Positions 1-14,220 of a stretch of 48,985 nucleotides of DNA are shown piece after piece. A program made the position numbers and the translations under genes. Source of the stretch: an uncultured Brevinema sp. (GTDB lineage: Bacteria > Spirochaetota > Brevinematia > Brevinematales > Brevinemataceae); the NCBI GenBank assembly GCA_947036575.1, contig CAMQSH010000002.1, positions 1 through 48,985 of the forward strand, read 5' to 3'. Numbering within the stretch: position 1 is the first letter of the stretch; every line of letters begins with the position of its first letter. The notes under the pieces were generated by a model that saw nothing but the letters and a program-made list of their open reading frames with translations, was not told where the DNA came from and ran no database searches.

Positions 1-127
1 TTGTATTTAAAGACAACTCTTGAATAATACATCCATAATCTAAAATATTTACTTTGATAAAATCATTAGCTAAACTATACATATGTGTATCTTTTTGTTG
101 TTTTGTTGTTCCGAAGAATTTTTGCAT
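1..127 (-). CDS. galM: Aldose 1-epimerase (galactose mutarotase) N-terminus, truncated by window edge
   Basis: Reverse strand from ATG at 127 reads MQKFFGTTKQQKDTHMYSLANDFIKVNILDYGCIIQELSLNT, matching the GalM N-terminal 'N..gm.v.llDYGaii.sl' pattern; next to lacZ. Confidence 0.6.
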   Translation of the reverse strand, partial: MQKFFGTTKQQKDTHMYSLANDFIKVNILDYGCIIQELSLNT

Positions 128-278
128 AAAATTACTCTCTATAATATTAATCAAAAAAAGTTCAATTACATCATTATATGCCTATAACATGTTTTTGTCA
201 ATACATGTTTTATTACTAGTGATTTATTAGATAAAGGTATTATATATAATAAAATATACTGTGTTGGGGATACTTATA

Positions 279-314
279 ATGATAACTTGACTAAGTTATC
301 ATAAATGCTATAAT
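279..314 (+). promoter_or_regulatory. Promoter TTGACT-N16-TATAAT with perfect inverted repeat ATGATAACTT-gact-AAGTTATCAT over the -35
   Basis: Read directly: IR at 279-302, -35 at 287-292, -10 at 309-314, upstream of the permease-lacZ operon. Confidence 0.6.
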
Positions 315-395
315 AATATAGTTATATTAGGATTTTGCCAAATTAATTCTATACTATATTAAAACATTTTTTATTTAATAAATAGGAGGATAAAA

Positions 396-1844
396 ATGTC
401 TCGAAAAACGTTGAATTCAGGAGCATTATTAATGCTTACTTTTACAGCTATTTTTAGCTTTGGTCAAGTTATTAATAATAGTGTTGCTATTGGGCTAGCA
501 TCGATTCCGTCATTTGCATTTGCAACGCTTGCATATTTTTTACCATTTTCTTTTATGATTGCAGAATTTGCATCAGCAAATCCAGAAAGTGAATCTGGAT
601 ATACAAAATGGATAGAAGGATCTCTTGGTCCGAAATGGGCATTTTTGGCATCATGGACATACTTCTTTGTAAACTTGTTTTTCTTTTCATCATTGTTACC
701 AGGAATGTTGATTTCTGCTTCATATGCATTTACAGGAGCAAATCTTTGGGGATCAGAAAATCAATTACTTATTTCTATAATTTCTATTATATTATTTTGG
801 ATTGCAACTTGGATTACCACACAAGGGGCAAAGGGAATATCAGTTGTTACTAATGTTTCTGGTATTGCTCGTTTTTCAATGGGTTTAATTTTTATAGGAT
901 TTACTTTTATTTTAATTGTATTTATGAAAGAGCCAGTAGCTCAAGAATTTACAGTAGCAACAGTAACTCCAAAATTTAATTGGGCATATTTTGCAACATT
1001 TGCTTGGATTTTACAAGCTGTTGGAGGTGCAGAAAGTATAGGTGTCTATATCAAAGATCTTAAGGGTGGGACTAAAGCATTTGTCAAAACAATGATTTTT
1101 TCAGCTGTTTTTGTCGGTATAATGTATGTCGTCGGTTGTATAGCTGTAGGAATGATTATCCCAGCAGATGTGCTTATTGGAAACTATAGTAATGCTATTT
1201 ATATTGCTTTTGAATTATTAGGTGCTAAATTAGGTATCACAACAGGATTGACTAATTTTGTAGGTGTTGTTCTCTTCCTTGCTTCTGCAGGTAGTGTAGT
1301 ATTATGGGCATCAGCACCTGTTAAAGTCTTTTTCTCAGAAGTGCCTAAAGGAATTCTCCCAGGTGGTGTAGATGAAATTGACGAGAATGGTACTCCTGTT
1401 AAAGCTTTGTATTTACAAGCTGTAGTTGTTACAATTCTTCTTTTAATTCCAGGATTAGGTATTGGACAAATTGATACATTTCTTCACTTTCTTATTAATA
1501 TGACAGCTGCAACATCATTACTTCCTGTATTGTTCTTTGTTGTTGCTTATATTAATTTTCGCCTTAATCATGATGATACCCCTCGTGATTTTCGTCTTTC
1601 CAAAAATCCTAAAATTGGTATAGCTTGTGGTGTTTTATTATTAGTATTATTTTCTATAACATTTATTACTGCTATTCTTCCTGATCCAGAATTAATTATG
1701 CGTGTATTTTCAGGTGGGGCTTTACAAGCTGGTGAAACACACCCTGCGTTCTCTTTACTATATCAAGTTGGTGGTGTTGTACTATTCTTAGGTTATGCAT
1801 GGATGCTTTGGTCTAAATACGAAAACAAACAAACAAACAAATAA
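396..1844 (+). CDS. APC superfamily amino acid permease (glutamate:GABA antiporter-like)
   Basis: 482 aa, about 12 hydrophobic segments, N-terminal 'IFSFGQVINNSVAIGLASIPSFAFATLAYFLPFSFMIAEF' typical of APC transporters; RBS aggagg. Confidence 0.75.
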   Translation: MSRKTLNSGALLMLTFTAIFSFGQVINNSVAIGLASIPSFAFATLAYFLPFSFMIAEFASANPESESGYTKWIEGSLGPKWAFLASWTYFFVNLFFFSSLLPGMLISASYAFTGANLWGSENQLLISIISIILFWIATWITTQGAKGISVVTNVSGIARFSMGLIFIGFTFILIVFMKEPVAQEFTVATVTPKFNWAYFATFAWILQAVGGAESIGVYIKDLKGGTKAFVKTMIFSAVFVGIMYVVGCIAVGMIIPADVLIGNYSNAIYIAFELLGAKLGITTGLTNFVGVVLFLASAGSVVLWASAPVKVFFSEVPKGILPGGVDEIDENGTPVKALYLQAVVVTILLLIPGLGIGQIDTFLHFLINMTAATSLLPVLFFVVAYINFRLNHDDTPRDFRLSKNPKIGIACGVLLLVLFSITFITAILPDPELIMRVFSGGALQAGETHPAFSLLYQVGGVVLFLGYAWMLWSKYENKQTNK

Positions 1845-1868
1845 AATTAAATAATTTAATAGAGGTAA

Positions 1869-5018
<3,150 letters not shown>

Positions 5019-5043
5019 GACTATTTTATAAGGATATTAAATT

Positions 5044-5073
5044 AGAAAAACCAAGTGTAAGCTTGGTTTTTCT
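5044..5073 (+). terminator. Rho-independent terminator after lacZ
   Basis: AGAAAAACCAAG-tgtaag-CTTGGTTTTTCT followed by T-rich sequence. Confidence 0.8.
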
Positions 5074-5230
5074 TTTTGATATAACGATAGATAGTAGAGA
5101 TAAATTATTTTGCCTTAAAATCAATCATCTTACATTTTTCTGATCTTTTTTTATGCAAGTATTGACATGGAGCTTAAAAAGTGGTACAATCTAAGATATA
5201 GTTTGTCGAAATAAAAAATAGGAGTACATC

Positions 5231-6466
5231 ATGTGGTATAAAGACACTTTAGTGGAGAGATTTTTAAAATATACTGCTATTTCAAGTCAGAGTAATAGTG
5301 AAGAAAAAATACTACCTTCTTCCTCAGGGCAAATGGAACTTGCCGAAGTCTTAAAAAAAGAATTAGAAAAAATGAATCTTAGTGATATTAAATTGACAGA
5401 AAATGCCATTTTAACAGCACGATTAAAAGGTACTGATACTAGTTTTCCTACCGTAGGCTTTATTACTCATTTGGATACCTTTGATGGAGGATTTAGCCCT
5501 GATGTTAAGGCTCAAATCAAAAAATTTACAGGTAGTGACATACTTCTCAATGAAAAAGAAAAGATTTTCTTGACGATAGAAGAGAATCCAGAGATTCTTA
5601 AATATCTTGATGAAGATATTCTTGTTACTGATGGAACCAGTGTTTTGGGGGCTGATGATAAAGCTGCTGTAGCAGTAGTGATGATGAGCTTGGAATATCT
5701 TATTAAAGAGAAGCCAGAACATGGAGATATTGTTGTAGCTTTTGTTCCTGATGAAGAAATAGGCTTGAGAGGAGCAAAAGCTTTGAATCTAGATGATTTT
5801 AAAGCAGATTTTGCTTACACTTTAGATTGTTGTGAATTAGGGGAAGTTACTTGTGATAATATCAATTCAGCTTCTTGTATTGTCAATATAGAAGGAGTTG
5901 TGGCACACTCTATGTCTACCAAATCTGATAGAGTTAATCCAATTTTAGTGGCAGTTGATCTAATAAATAGAATAGAAACAAATGATAATCCCAAAGAAAG
6001 AGAAGCTATGTTTAATATTAGAGAATTTAGTGGGGGAGTGAGAAATTCTCGTATAAGAGTAGCAATAGGATCTTTTGATAAAGTAGAATTTCAACAACAA
6101 AAAGATTTAATAACTCGACACCTTAAAGACCTTCAAGATCTATATCCAAAGGCCAAAATATCTTATGAGATTTTTGATAATTTTCTTAATATGAAAGATG
6201 GTATAGGAGATAAAACACATAGTGTTGATCTCATTTATGCTTGTATGGAAAAATTGCATATTACTCCTAAAACAATTTCTATGAGAGGAGGAACAGATGG
6301 TTCGGATATTTCTAATAGAGGAATTCCAACCCCAAACTATTTCACAGGGGCTCACAACTTTCATTCAAATTTTGAATTTCTACCGATTTCTTCTTTTATA
6401 AAAGCCTTTGAACTCACTATAGAAATTATTAAAAGTGCAAATCAAAATATCAATAAAAAGGACTAA
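5231..6466 (+). CDS. pepT: Peptidase T (tripeptidase, M20)
   Basis: TVGFITHLDTFD, GTSVLGADDKAA, PDEEIG, CELGEVTCDNINSAS, RGGTDGSDISNRGIPTPNYFTGAHNFHS are PepT signatures. Confidence 0.92.
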   Translation: MWYKDTLVERFLKYTAISSQSNSEEKILPSSSGQMELAEVLKKELEKMNLSDIKLTENAILTARLKGTDTSFPTVGFITHLDTFDGGFSPDVKAQIKKFTGSDILLNEKEKIFLTIEENPEILKYLDEDILVTDGTSVLGADDKAAVAVVMMSLEYLIKEKPEHGDIVVAFVPDEEIGLRGAKALNLDDFKADFAYTLDCCELGEVTCDNINSASCIVNIEGVVAHSMSTKSDRVNPILVAVDLINRIETNDNPKEREAMFNIREFSGGVRNSRIRVAIGSFDKVEFQQQKDLITRHLKDLQDLYPKAKISYEIFDNFLNMKDGIGDKTHSVDLIYACMEKLHITPKTISMRGGTDGSDISNRGIPTPNYFTGAHNFHSNFEFLPISSFIKAFELTIEIIKSANQNINKKD

Positions 6467-6469
6467 AAT

Positions 6470-7948
6470 ATGTTTAAAAATTATTATATCATACTCTTCA
6501 GCTTTTTTATTGTAGCTTGTGGATCAACAGAATCGGAGAAAAAATTAACAGTTGCTTTAGGGATAGAACCGATATCATTAACTCCTTTTGAATCTAATGA
6601 TATTCCTTCTTATAAAGTAAGATGGCAAATCTATGATAGATTAATTTCTGTTTCTCCAGAAGGGGAAGTAATTCCTGAGCTAGCAGAAACTTGGACTAAT
6701 ATTAATTCTACAACTTTACAAATTACTATAAAAACAAATGTTTTATTTCATAATGGTAAATTATTTACTGTAGAAGATGCTGTTTATAGTGTTAATTCAG
6801 CTATAAAATCATCTTTTTTATCTACAATTTTAGGAGTTATAGATAGTGCAACCGTCATAAATGATAATACTTTTCAAGTTAATTTATCAAAACCTTATGC
6901 TCCAGCACTTGCTCTATTATCTCACTCAGGAATGTTGATGACTAGTGAAGAATTTAATACAGAAGAGTTAAAATCCTTAGAAATAGGGACAGGTCCTTTT
7001 CAATTAGTAGAATGGAATAGAGGGCAAAATATTGTCTTGAAAAAGAATGAAAATTATTGGGGTGAAATAGCTGAGGTAGAGACTGTTAATTTTATTGTTG
7101 TTCCTGATGCTTCTGTCCGTTCTATTATTGTAGAAACAGGTGAAGCTGATGTTGCCTATGATCTTGATGGATCTGATAGAGAGCGTTTACTAGCTTCTAA
7201 AGATATTATTTATAAAGAAGCATCTTTTCCTACAGTGCATTATCTAGGTTTTAACACTAGTAAAGGTCCTTTAACTAATCAGACCCTAAGGCAGGCTATT
7301 GCTATGGCTATAGACTTTCAAGGGGTTGTAGATACTGTTACTTTTGGAGCAGGAGAAACAGCGACATCTCTTTTACAAGAATCTATTTTTGGATCTTATA
7401 CACGATTGCCTAAAAGAGAACAAAATATAGAAAAAGCAAAAGCTCTTTTGGCACAAGCAGGAATTGCATCAAACACCAAACTCTCTCTCTATGCTACGGA
7501 AGGACCTCGTAAAAAAATAGCAGAAATTCTTCAAGCTAATTTAAGAGAAATAGGATTAAATGTAGAAGTAAGTATTTTAGAATGGGCAACTATGCTTGAC
7601 TATGCACGAAAAGGTAATCTTGAGATGTTTGTCTTAGGATGGACTAGTATTCCAGCAGATGCAGATATTGGCTTATATTCTCTTTTAAATAGTAATACTC
7701 ATGGGTCTGGTGGTAACTATACTTTTTATAACAACCCTAAAATTGATCAGTTACTAGAACAAGGACGAGCAGTTCAAGATAGTGAAAAAAGAAAATTAAT
7801 TTATAAAGAAATACAAGAAATTATCTATATAGAATTACCAATGATTCCTATTTATCATCCTTATCATAATGTTGTAATGAATAAAAATATTAAGTTTTTT
7901 GATATGAATTTATATTCTGTTCATCGTTTAAATAAAATTAAGTATTAA
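6470..7948 (+). CDS. ABC transporter substrate-binding lipoprotein, family 5 (peptide-binding)
   Basis: Lipobox FFIVACGS; SBP_bac_5 features (LAETWTNINSTTLQITIKTNVLFHNGKLFTVEDAVYSV, GTGPFQLVEW, LRQAIAMAID). Confidence 0.88.
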   Translation: MFKNYYIILFSFFIVACGSTESEKKLTVALGIEPISLTPFESNDIPSYKVRWQIYDRLISVSPEGEVIPELAETWTNINSTTLQITIKTNVLFHNGKLFTVEDAVYSVNSAIKSSFLSTILGVIDSATVINDNTFQVNLSKPYAPALALLSHSGMLMTSEEFNTEELKSLEIGTGPFQLVEWNRGQNIVLKKNENYWGEIAEVETVNFIVVPDASVRSIIVETGEADVAYDLDGSDRERLLASKDIIYKEASFPTVHYLGFNTSKGPLTNQTLRQAIAMAIDFQGVVDTVTFGAGETATSLLQESIFGSYTRLPKREQNIEKAKALLAQAGIASNTKLSLYATEGPRKKIAEILQANLREIGLNVEVSILEWATMLDYARKGNLEMFVLGWTSIPADADIGLYSLLNSNTHGSGGNYTFYNNPKIDQLLEQGRAVQDSEKRKLIYKEIQEIIYIELPMIPIYHPYHNVVMNKNIKFFDMNLYSVHRLNKIKY

Positions 7949-7969
7949 TTATACTCACTAAGGATAAGT

Positions 7970-8019
7970 CTTATAAAATATACCCCATCATAAATTTATG
8001 GTGGGGTATATTTTATAAG
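7970..8019. terminator. Bidirectional terminator between convergent genes
   Basis: Near-perfect 50-bp palindrome CTTATAAAATATACCCCATCATAAATTTATGGTGGGGTATATTTTATAAG. Confidence 0.8.
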
Positions 8020-8041
8020 GCTCTAACAATAGAGTTTTATA

Positions 8042-8764
8042 CTATAGTTGATTTTTTAAACGATAGGTTTCTATCATAATATCATATTTTTGAGGATTTC
8101 TAATTGCTTCTGTGTATTCAAATAACGTTCCATCATTTAAAAAACTTTGAGTTTTGATACATACTGCAGGCATATTAGGGACAGTATTTAATAAGTCGGC
8201 TATTTCTTCATCAAGTATGATAGGACTAAAGTGAATATGACTATTTTTAATAATCATTTGTTTTTGTTTTTCTATATAATCATATTTAGATTTTGACATT
8301 ACTTCAAAGGATAAATCTGGAAATAAATATACAGGCATGTATCCAATTTCAAATACTATAGGCTCTTCATCTAATAGACGTAATCTTTTAGTATGATAAA
8401 CTGGAATTTTTTCTTCTATATGAAGTAGTTGTGCTACTTCTAGAGGTGCTGGAATAATTTCAAATATAGATACTTTAGTCGTTGGTATACCTCCAACTTG
8501 TTGAGCATATTCAAAAAAATTATCCAATTGAGTTATTTTAAAGTCTTTACGCTGAGCTTTAACAAAAGTACCACTTCCTTGTATAGAATAAACAATGTTT
8601 TCTTTAATTAATTGTTGAATACTATTACGTAAAGTAGTTCTACTAACTTTATAATATTCTATCAAGAAATGTTCTGTAGGAAGAACATCACCAGGTTTTA
8701 GTTTGTTTTGAATAAATTCCTGATAGATTGATTGAGCTATTTTGATGTAAGAAAATTGTTTCAT
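8042..8764 (-). CDS. GntR family transcriptional regulator with UTRA domain
   Basis: N-terminal wHTH (LKPGDVLPTEHFLIEYYKVSRTTLRNSIQQLIKENIVYSIQGSGTFV) and UTRA-like C-terminus. Confidence 0.92.
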   Translation of the reverse strand: MKQFSYIKIAQSIYQEFIQNKLKPGDVLPTEHFLIEYYKVSRTTLRNSIQQLIKENIVYSIQGSGTFVKAQRKDFKITQLDNFFEYAQQVGGIPTTKVSIFEIIPAPLEVAQLLHIEEKIPVYHTKRLRLLDEEPIVFEIGYMPVYLFPDLSFEVMSKSKYDYIEKQKQMIIKNSHIHFSPIILDEEIADLLNTVPNMPAVCIKTQSFLNDGTLFEYTEAIRNPQKYDIMIETYRLKNQL

Positions 8765-8856
8765 ATTTTCTCCTCTCTATTAATTATTATAACACAAAAT
8801 AAGGCATTTAGTCAAAATAAAGTATATATTAGATAAACTAGTATAGTTGTTATCAT

Positions 8857-8886
8857 AAAAGCCACCTCATTATAAGGTGGCTTTTT
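8857..8886 (-). terminator. Terminator-like hairpin between the M42 peptidase and gntR
   Basis: AAAAGCCACCTCATTATAAGGTGGCTTTTT. Confidence 0.75.
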
Positions 8887-8915
8887 GCTTTGAGTTATAT
8901 AAGATTTATTGAGTC

Positions 8916-9962
8916 TTATTTGGGAGGAATAGGGAGTATACTTTTGAATGTTTCTTCATTAATTGATTGAATAACAAGAGTTAATAAATCAATTTCGTTT
9001 TTAATATCATCCATATGAACAAGGCTTGTTGCTGTATGACAGTAGCGAACAGGGGTGATCAATGCCATTGCCGGGATTCCTATTCCGTAAAGAGCTACAG
9101 AACCTGTATCTGTCCCACCACCACCTAAGATATCATATTGATAGGGAATATTGTGCTTATCTGCTATTGTTGAGAATAATTCAATGAGAGAACGATTACC
9201 AAGTGCTGATTTATCTGCAACACAGAGACAAGGCCCTTTTTTCATGACACGTGTTTGCTGAGAAAATTGAGGAGTGTCTTTACAAGAGGCAACATCTAAG
9301 ATAATAGCAATATCAGGTTTTACAAGATTTGTAGCAGTTTTTGAACCTCTAGTGCCAACTTCTTCTTGAGCTGATCCTATAAAAACTAAATTACAGTCAA
9401 GTTGTTGTTCTGCTAAATTTTTGAAAACTTCCATTCCAATAAAACAAGAAACCCTATCATCTAAAGCTTTTGCTGCAATGATACCTTGATCTTCCCAATA
9501 TTCTGTTGTTGAACGAAGAGAGACACTATCTCCAATATGGATTTTATAAGCTAATACTTCTTCTTTATTAGAAAAACCAGCATCAACATATAAATTATCT
9601 ATACTAATATGTTGAGCAGGGTCTTTATCAGCATAGATACAACCTAAATATTGATCTTTGATAAGAACTCGAGATCCAATTACTTGATAAGGAGATATTC
9701 CACCAAGACTATGAAGACGAATAAATCCATTTTTATCAATATCTCGGACAATAAATCCTACTTCGTCAATATGAGCAACAAGAGCTACCGTTATTTTTTT
9801 TGGATTACCCTTTTTATGACAAATAATACTTCCAAGATTGTCAAATTGAATCTTTTGAGAAGAAGGGGTGAGATCATCTTTTATCAAAGATTGTACAATC
9901 CCCTCATCTCCAGGGATTGCACAGGCTTCTGTTAATTTTTTTAATAAATTATATTGTATCAT
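8916..9962 (-). CDS. M42 family metallopeptidase (FrvX/SgcX/CelM-like)
   Basis: VALVAHIDEVGFIV, ALDDRVSCF, GSAQEEVGTRGSKTA, GGGGTDTGSV, HTATSLVHMDD motifs of M42. Confidence 0.9.
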   Translation of the reverse strand: MIQYNLLKKLTEACAIPGDEGIVQSLIKDDLTPSSQKIQFDNLGSIICHKKGNPKKITVALVAHIDEVGFIVRDIDKNGFIRLHSLGGISPYQVIGSRVLIKDQYLGCIYADKDPAQHISIDNLYVDAGFSNKEEVLAYKIHIGDSVSLRSTTEYWEDQGIIAAKALDDRVSCFIGMEVFKNLAEQQLDCNLVFIGSAQEEVGTRGSKTATNLVKPDIAIILDVASCKDTPQFSQQTRVMKKGPCLCVADKSALGNRSLIELFSTIADKHNIPYQYDILGGGGTDTGSVALYGIGIPAMALITPVRYCHTATSLVHMDDIKNEIDLLTLVIQSINEETFKSILPIPPK

Positions 9963-9971
9963 TATTTAGTC

Positions 9972-11342
9972 CTAGAAATCTAAATCTAGTTTATCTAATG
10001 TTTTTTGATCTTCTTCTGAAAAATGAGAATTAGTTTGACCAGAGTCCAAAATAGCTTGGTTTTCTTTTTCTTTTTCTAATTCTTGTTTTTCAAGAATTCT
10101 AAAGAAAGGATTATAAATACAGAAAGAAAGTACTAATTGCATACACTGAACAAGAGGTGTTTTCCAGTCAAAATTCAATAAATATCCTTCAAAAAATAGG
10201 GGAAGATAAGGAGGGTCAAAGAATGGTCTCCCTAGAAATCCCATTTGCATTAATGCTAGAGGGAAGAGCCCACAAAGAGATCCACCAATAATAAAAGGAA
10301 TAAGAAGGACAGGGTTTAAGATCACAGGGACACCAAACAATACAGGCTCATTAATACCAAAACAGGCTGGAATTAAAGAAATCAGTCCAATTTTTCTATA
10401 GCGTTCACTTTTACTTAATAGCATGGAGATAATGAGCCCCATTGTTACCCCAGATCCTGTGAAGTTTACAAAAGCGGAAAAAGCACCACCTGTAACATAG
10501 TGAGGAAGAGCTAAGCCAGCTTCTTTAGCAACAATATTCTCAGCAAGATATTGAACAAATATAGGAGAGAGGATAGGACTAAGCACAGCAGAGTGAATAC
10601 CAAAAAACCAGAATGTTAAACGAAGCATAATAACGAACCATACGATTAAAAGATTGTCCATACCGTTAATAGCAGGAGCAAGAACAGACATAACTAATTC
10701 AGGAAGAAGAAGTCCGCCAGACCATTCAGAAATAAAATGACGAGCTGATACAAAAATAAAACCAATAAATGCTGCTGGTGTAATTAATTCAAAAGAACGA
10801 GAAACAAAATCAGGTACTCCTTCAGGCATCTGAATAATTAGTTTATGGATAGTGAAAAACCGATAAATCTCAACAGCAAGAATAGCTACAAAAATACCTG
10901 TAAATAATCCCTTGGAATCAAGATAAGTAGGATCAAGCATCCCATCAGCAGTGTAGGTAACTGTTAAAATTAAAAATGCAAAAACAGATAAGATAACAGA
11001 ACCAACAATATAAATTTTATAAATTTCACTCAAAAAATATGCTATTCCTATGACAGCATAAATAGCAACAAGACCTAAAGAAAGCTTAATTAATAGATCT
11101 ATTAGATAAGAATTATTTAAAAACCAATCTTGAACAGCGACAGAATTTGGGAAAACATTTTTGATAGTTTTTAATGGGTAGGCTAAAGAACCTAAAAGAA
11201 GAATAGGGGTTAATACAACCATTCCCTTTTTAACAGAACTCAAGTGAGGCTGTTTATCGATTTTTTCTGCAATAGGAACTAAGGTGCGGCGAATTATTTT
11301 ATCAAATTTTTCAAACATTGATTCAAAAACTGTTTGACTCAT
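9972..11342 (-). CDS. PTS sugar transporter EIIC (cellobiose/lactose type)
   Basis: 456 aa membrane protein; GINEPVLFGVPVILNPVLLIPFIIGG is characteristic of Lac-family EIIC. Confidence 0.9.
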   Translation of the reverse strand: MSQTVFESMFEKFDKIIRRTLVPIAEKIDKQPHLSSVKKGMVVLTPILLLGSLAYPLKTIKNVFPNSVAVQDWFLNNSYLIDLLIKLSLGLVAIYAVIGIAYFLSEIYKIYIVGSVILSVFAFLILTVTYTADGMLDPTYLDSKGLFTGIFVAILAVEIYRFFTIHKLIIQMPEGVPDFVSRSFELITPAAFIGFIFVSARHFISEWSGGLLLPELVMSVLAPAINGMDNLLIVWFVIMLRLTFWFFGIHSAVLSPILSPIFVQYLAENIVAKEAGLALPHYVTGGAFSAFVNFTGSGVTMGLIISMLLSKSERYRKIGLISLIPACFGINEPVLFGVPVILNPVLLIPFIIGGSLCGLFPLALMQMGFLGRPFFDPPYLPLFFEGYLLNFDWKTPLVQCMQLVLSFCIYNPFFRILEKQELEKEKENQAILDSGQTNSHFSEEDQKTLDKLDLDF

Positions 11343-11379
11343 TGGTCACTCCTAATTTATATATATTTATATAATTATT

Positions 11380-11712
11380 TTATTTATTATGATATTTATG
11401 ATGTGCGATTAGAGCTTGCTTGAGGACAGTAGCTCCGTCCATTGCTCCATAAACATCTGCTGCCAATACGTAAATTGGTATACCATGTTCATCTGCTAGG
11501 CGCTGTACTTCTTCTTTTTTGTGACCTACTTGTGGTCCTAATAAAACAATATCAAATTGATCTATCTTGGAAGATAAAGCATCTACGGGAATTGCTTCCA
11601 TAGGGGTGAAATCTTTGATATCTAATTTCTCACTATTTTCGATGGTTTTCTTAATAGAATTCATCATCATAGTTGTGGAAAAACCACCTGCACAAACTAA
11701 TACAATTTTCAT
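11380..11712 (-). CDS. PTS EIIB (cellobiose/lactose type)
   Basis: 110 aa; MKIVLVCAGGFSTTMMMNSIKK (active-site Cys) and DIVLLGPQVGHKKEE. Confidence 0.92.
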   Translation of the reverse strand: MKIVLVCAGGFSTTMMMNSIKKTIENSEKLDIKDFTPMEAIPVDALSSKIDQFDIVLLGPQVGHKKEEVQRLADEHGIPIYVLAADVYGAMDGATVLKQALIAHHKYHNK

Positions 11713-11753
11713 TATATCTACTCCTTAGTTTATTATTTTATACATTCTAACAC

Positions 11754-11801
11754 AAAACTTGATTATATATTATAGCATATAATTTTATATAATCAAGTTT
11801 T
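11754..11801 (-). promoter_or_regulatory. EIIB operon promoter flanked by a perfect 16-bp inverted repeat
   Basis: AAAACTTGATTATATA...TATATAATCAAGTTTT; the minus strand contains TTGATT-N16-TATAAT between and within the arms. Confidence 0.6.
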
Positions 11802-11893
11802 TTTTTACTAAAATTTAGAAATTCTGTTAATCATTGTAATTCTTAGTGATATATAATATAATATAATGTGTTGTAGAAATGTGAGGAGTTGTA

Positions 11894-12490
11894 ATGAAAA
11901 AGTATGATTTTATTTTTCTTTTTTTACTTTTAATTATACTAATCTTAATGTCTTTTGGTTTTTCTGTTTTTGTAGTTAAAGATATTTGGGATAATGGAGA
12001 AATACTTGATAAAGCTATTGGTTATTTCGGGGCATTAGGACTACCTGCTGTGTTGTTCTATTGGGAATGGAAAAGAAATAGAGATAAAAAAGAAGAGTTA
12101 GATCAAAAAATTTATGATCATGTAAACAAGCTTCAAAAAGATTTAACAGATTGTTTTCAATATACAAGTATTCACTTTCTACATAATAAAATAACAACAA
12201 TACCTATTATTACACTAACGAATATGTTTAGTATTTTTAATGAAAGACTAAGCTATTTGTATCCTAGTTTAAGTCAACAAAAGATGATATATGAGATTTT
12301 AGCTGAATGTAAAATAGTTGCTCAACGTGATGGTGAATATTTTTTGTATGAAGAATATCATATGTTGAGTGATGTGAAAGATGTAGGGCTAACATATCAA
12401 AATATTTGTAATGAGATAACTCATAAAATTGAGAATAATGATTATTATGATAAGATTAAACAATATTTAGAAGTTAATTTTTATAAATAA
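11894..12490 (+). CDS. Hypothetical membrane protein with two N-terminal TM segments
   Basis: 198 aa ORF, RBS gaggag, hydrophobic N-terminus then charged cytosolic region. Confidence 0.65.
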   Translation: MKKYDFIFLFLLLIILILMSFGFSVFVVKDIWDNGEILDKAIGYFGALGLPAVLFYWEWKRNRDKKEELDQKIYDHVNKLQKDLTDCFQYTSIHFLHNKITTIPIITLTNMFSIFNERLSYLYPSLSQQKMIYEILAECKIVAQRDGEYFLYEEYHMLSDVKDVGLTYQNICNEITHKIENNDYYDKIKQYLEVNFYK

Positions 12491-12524
12491 TCACTTAAAA
12501 ATTGAAGTTTGAGGAGGTGTTAAG

Positions 12525-12773
12525 ATGACGATTAAAAATCGTATAAAAATGGTTAATTTAATAAATAAATGTAAGTTTCATACTCTTTTTATAATCTTCA
12601 AAAGCTTCTATACTATGAAAAATTACTTATCCATACTAATTCTTATAATCGTAAATGGTGTTCTATCAGTATGCCTTTTTATCTATAGACTTACCAAAAG
12701 ATTTCTCTTAGCATTCGTCATTGCTGTTTGTAGATTGATTCTAGCGATACGATCAATTAATGATAGCGATTAA
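12525..12773 (+). CDS. Small hydrophobic basic protein, hypothetical
   Basis: 82 aa ORF preceded by gaggaggtgttaag and followed by a terminator; TM-like centre. Confidence 0.4.
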   Translation: MTIKNRIKMVNLINKCKFHTLFIIFKSFYTMKNYLSILILIIVNGVLSVCLFIYRLTKRFLLAFVIAVCRLILAIRSINDSD

Positions 12774-12784
12774 AACAATACTAT

Positions 12785-12817
12785 AAAAAAAGCCCCTAAA
12801 TTAATAGGGGCTTTTTT
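12785..12817. terminator. Bidirectional terminator
   Basis: AAAAAAAGCCCCTAAATTAATAGGGGCTTTTTT. Confidence 0.85.
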
Positions 12818-12865
12818 AGCTAAATAATTTAGTTAAATATTTTAATAATCATTCTAAGTTAATAA

Positions 12866-14197
<1,332 letters not shown>

Positions 14198-14220
14198 CTA
14201 ACTATAATAAGATTTATATT

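Noticed and set aside
608-853. ORF-track entry of 81 aa inside the APC permease gene
   Set aside because: Out-of-frame overlap with a well-supported CDS and no recognisable domain.
5231-7948. pepT plus peptide-binding lipoprotein as a novel peptide system
   Set aside because: A tripeptidase beside a family 5 binding protein is a routine peptide-utilisation pairing; no permease genes adjacent to support more.
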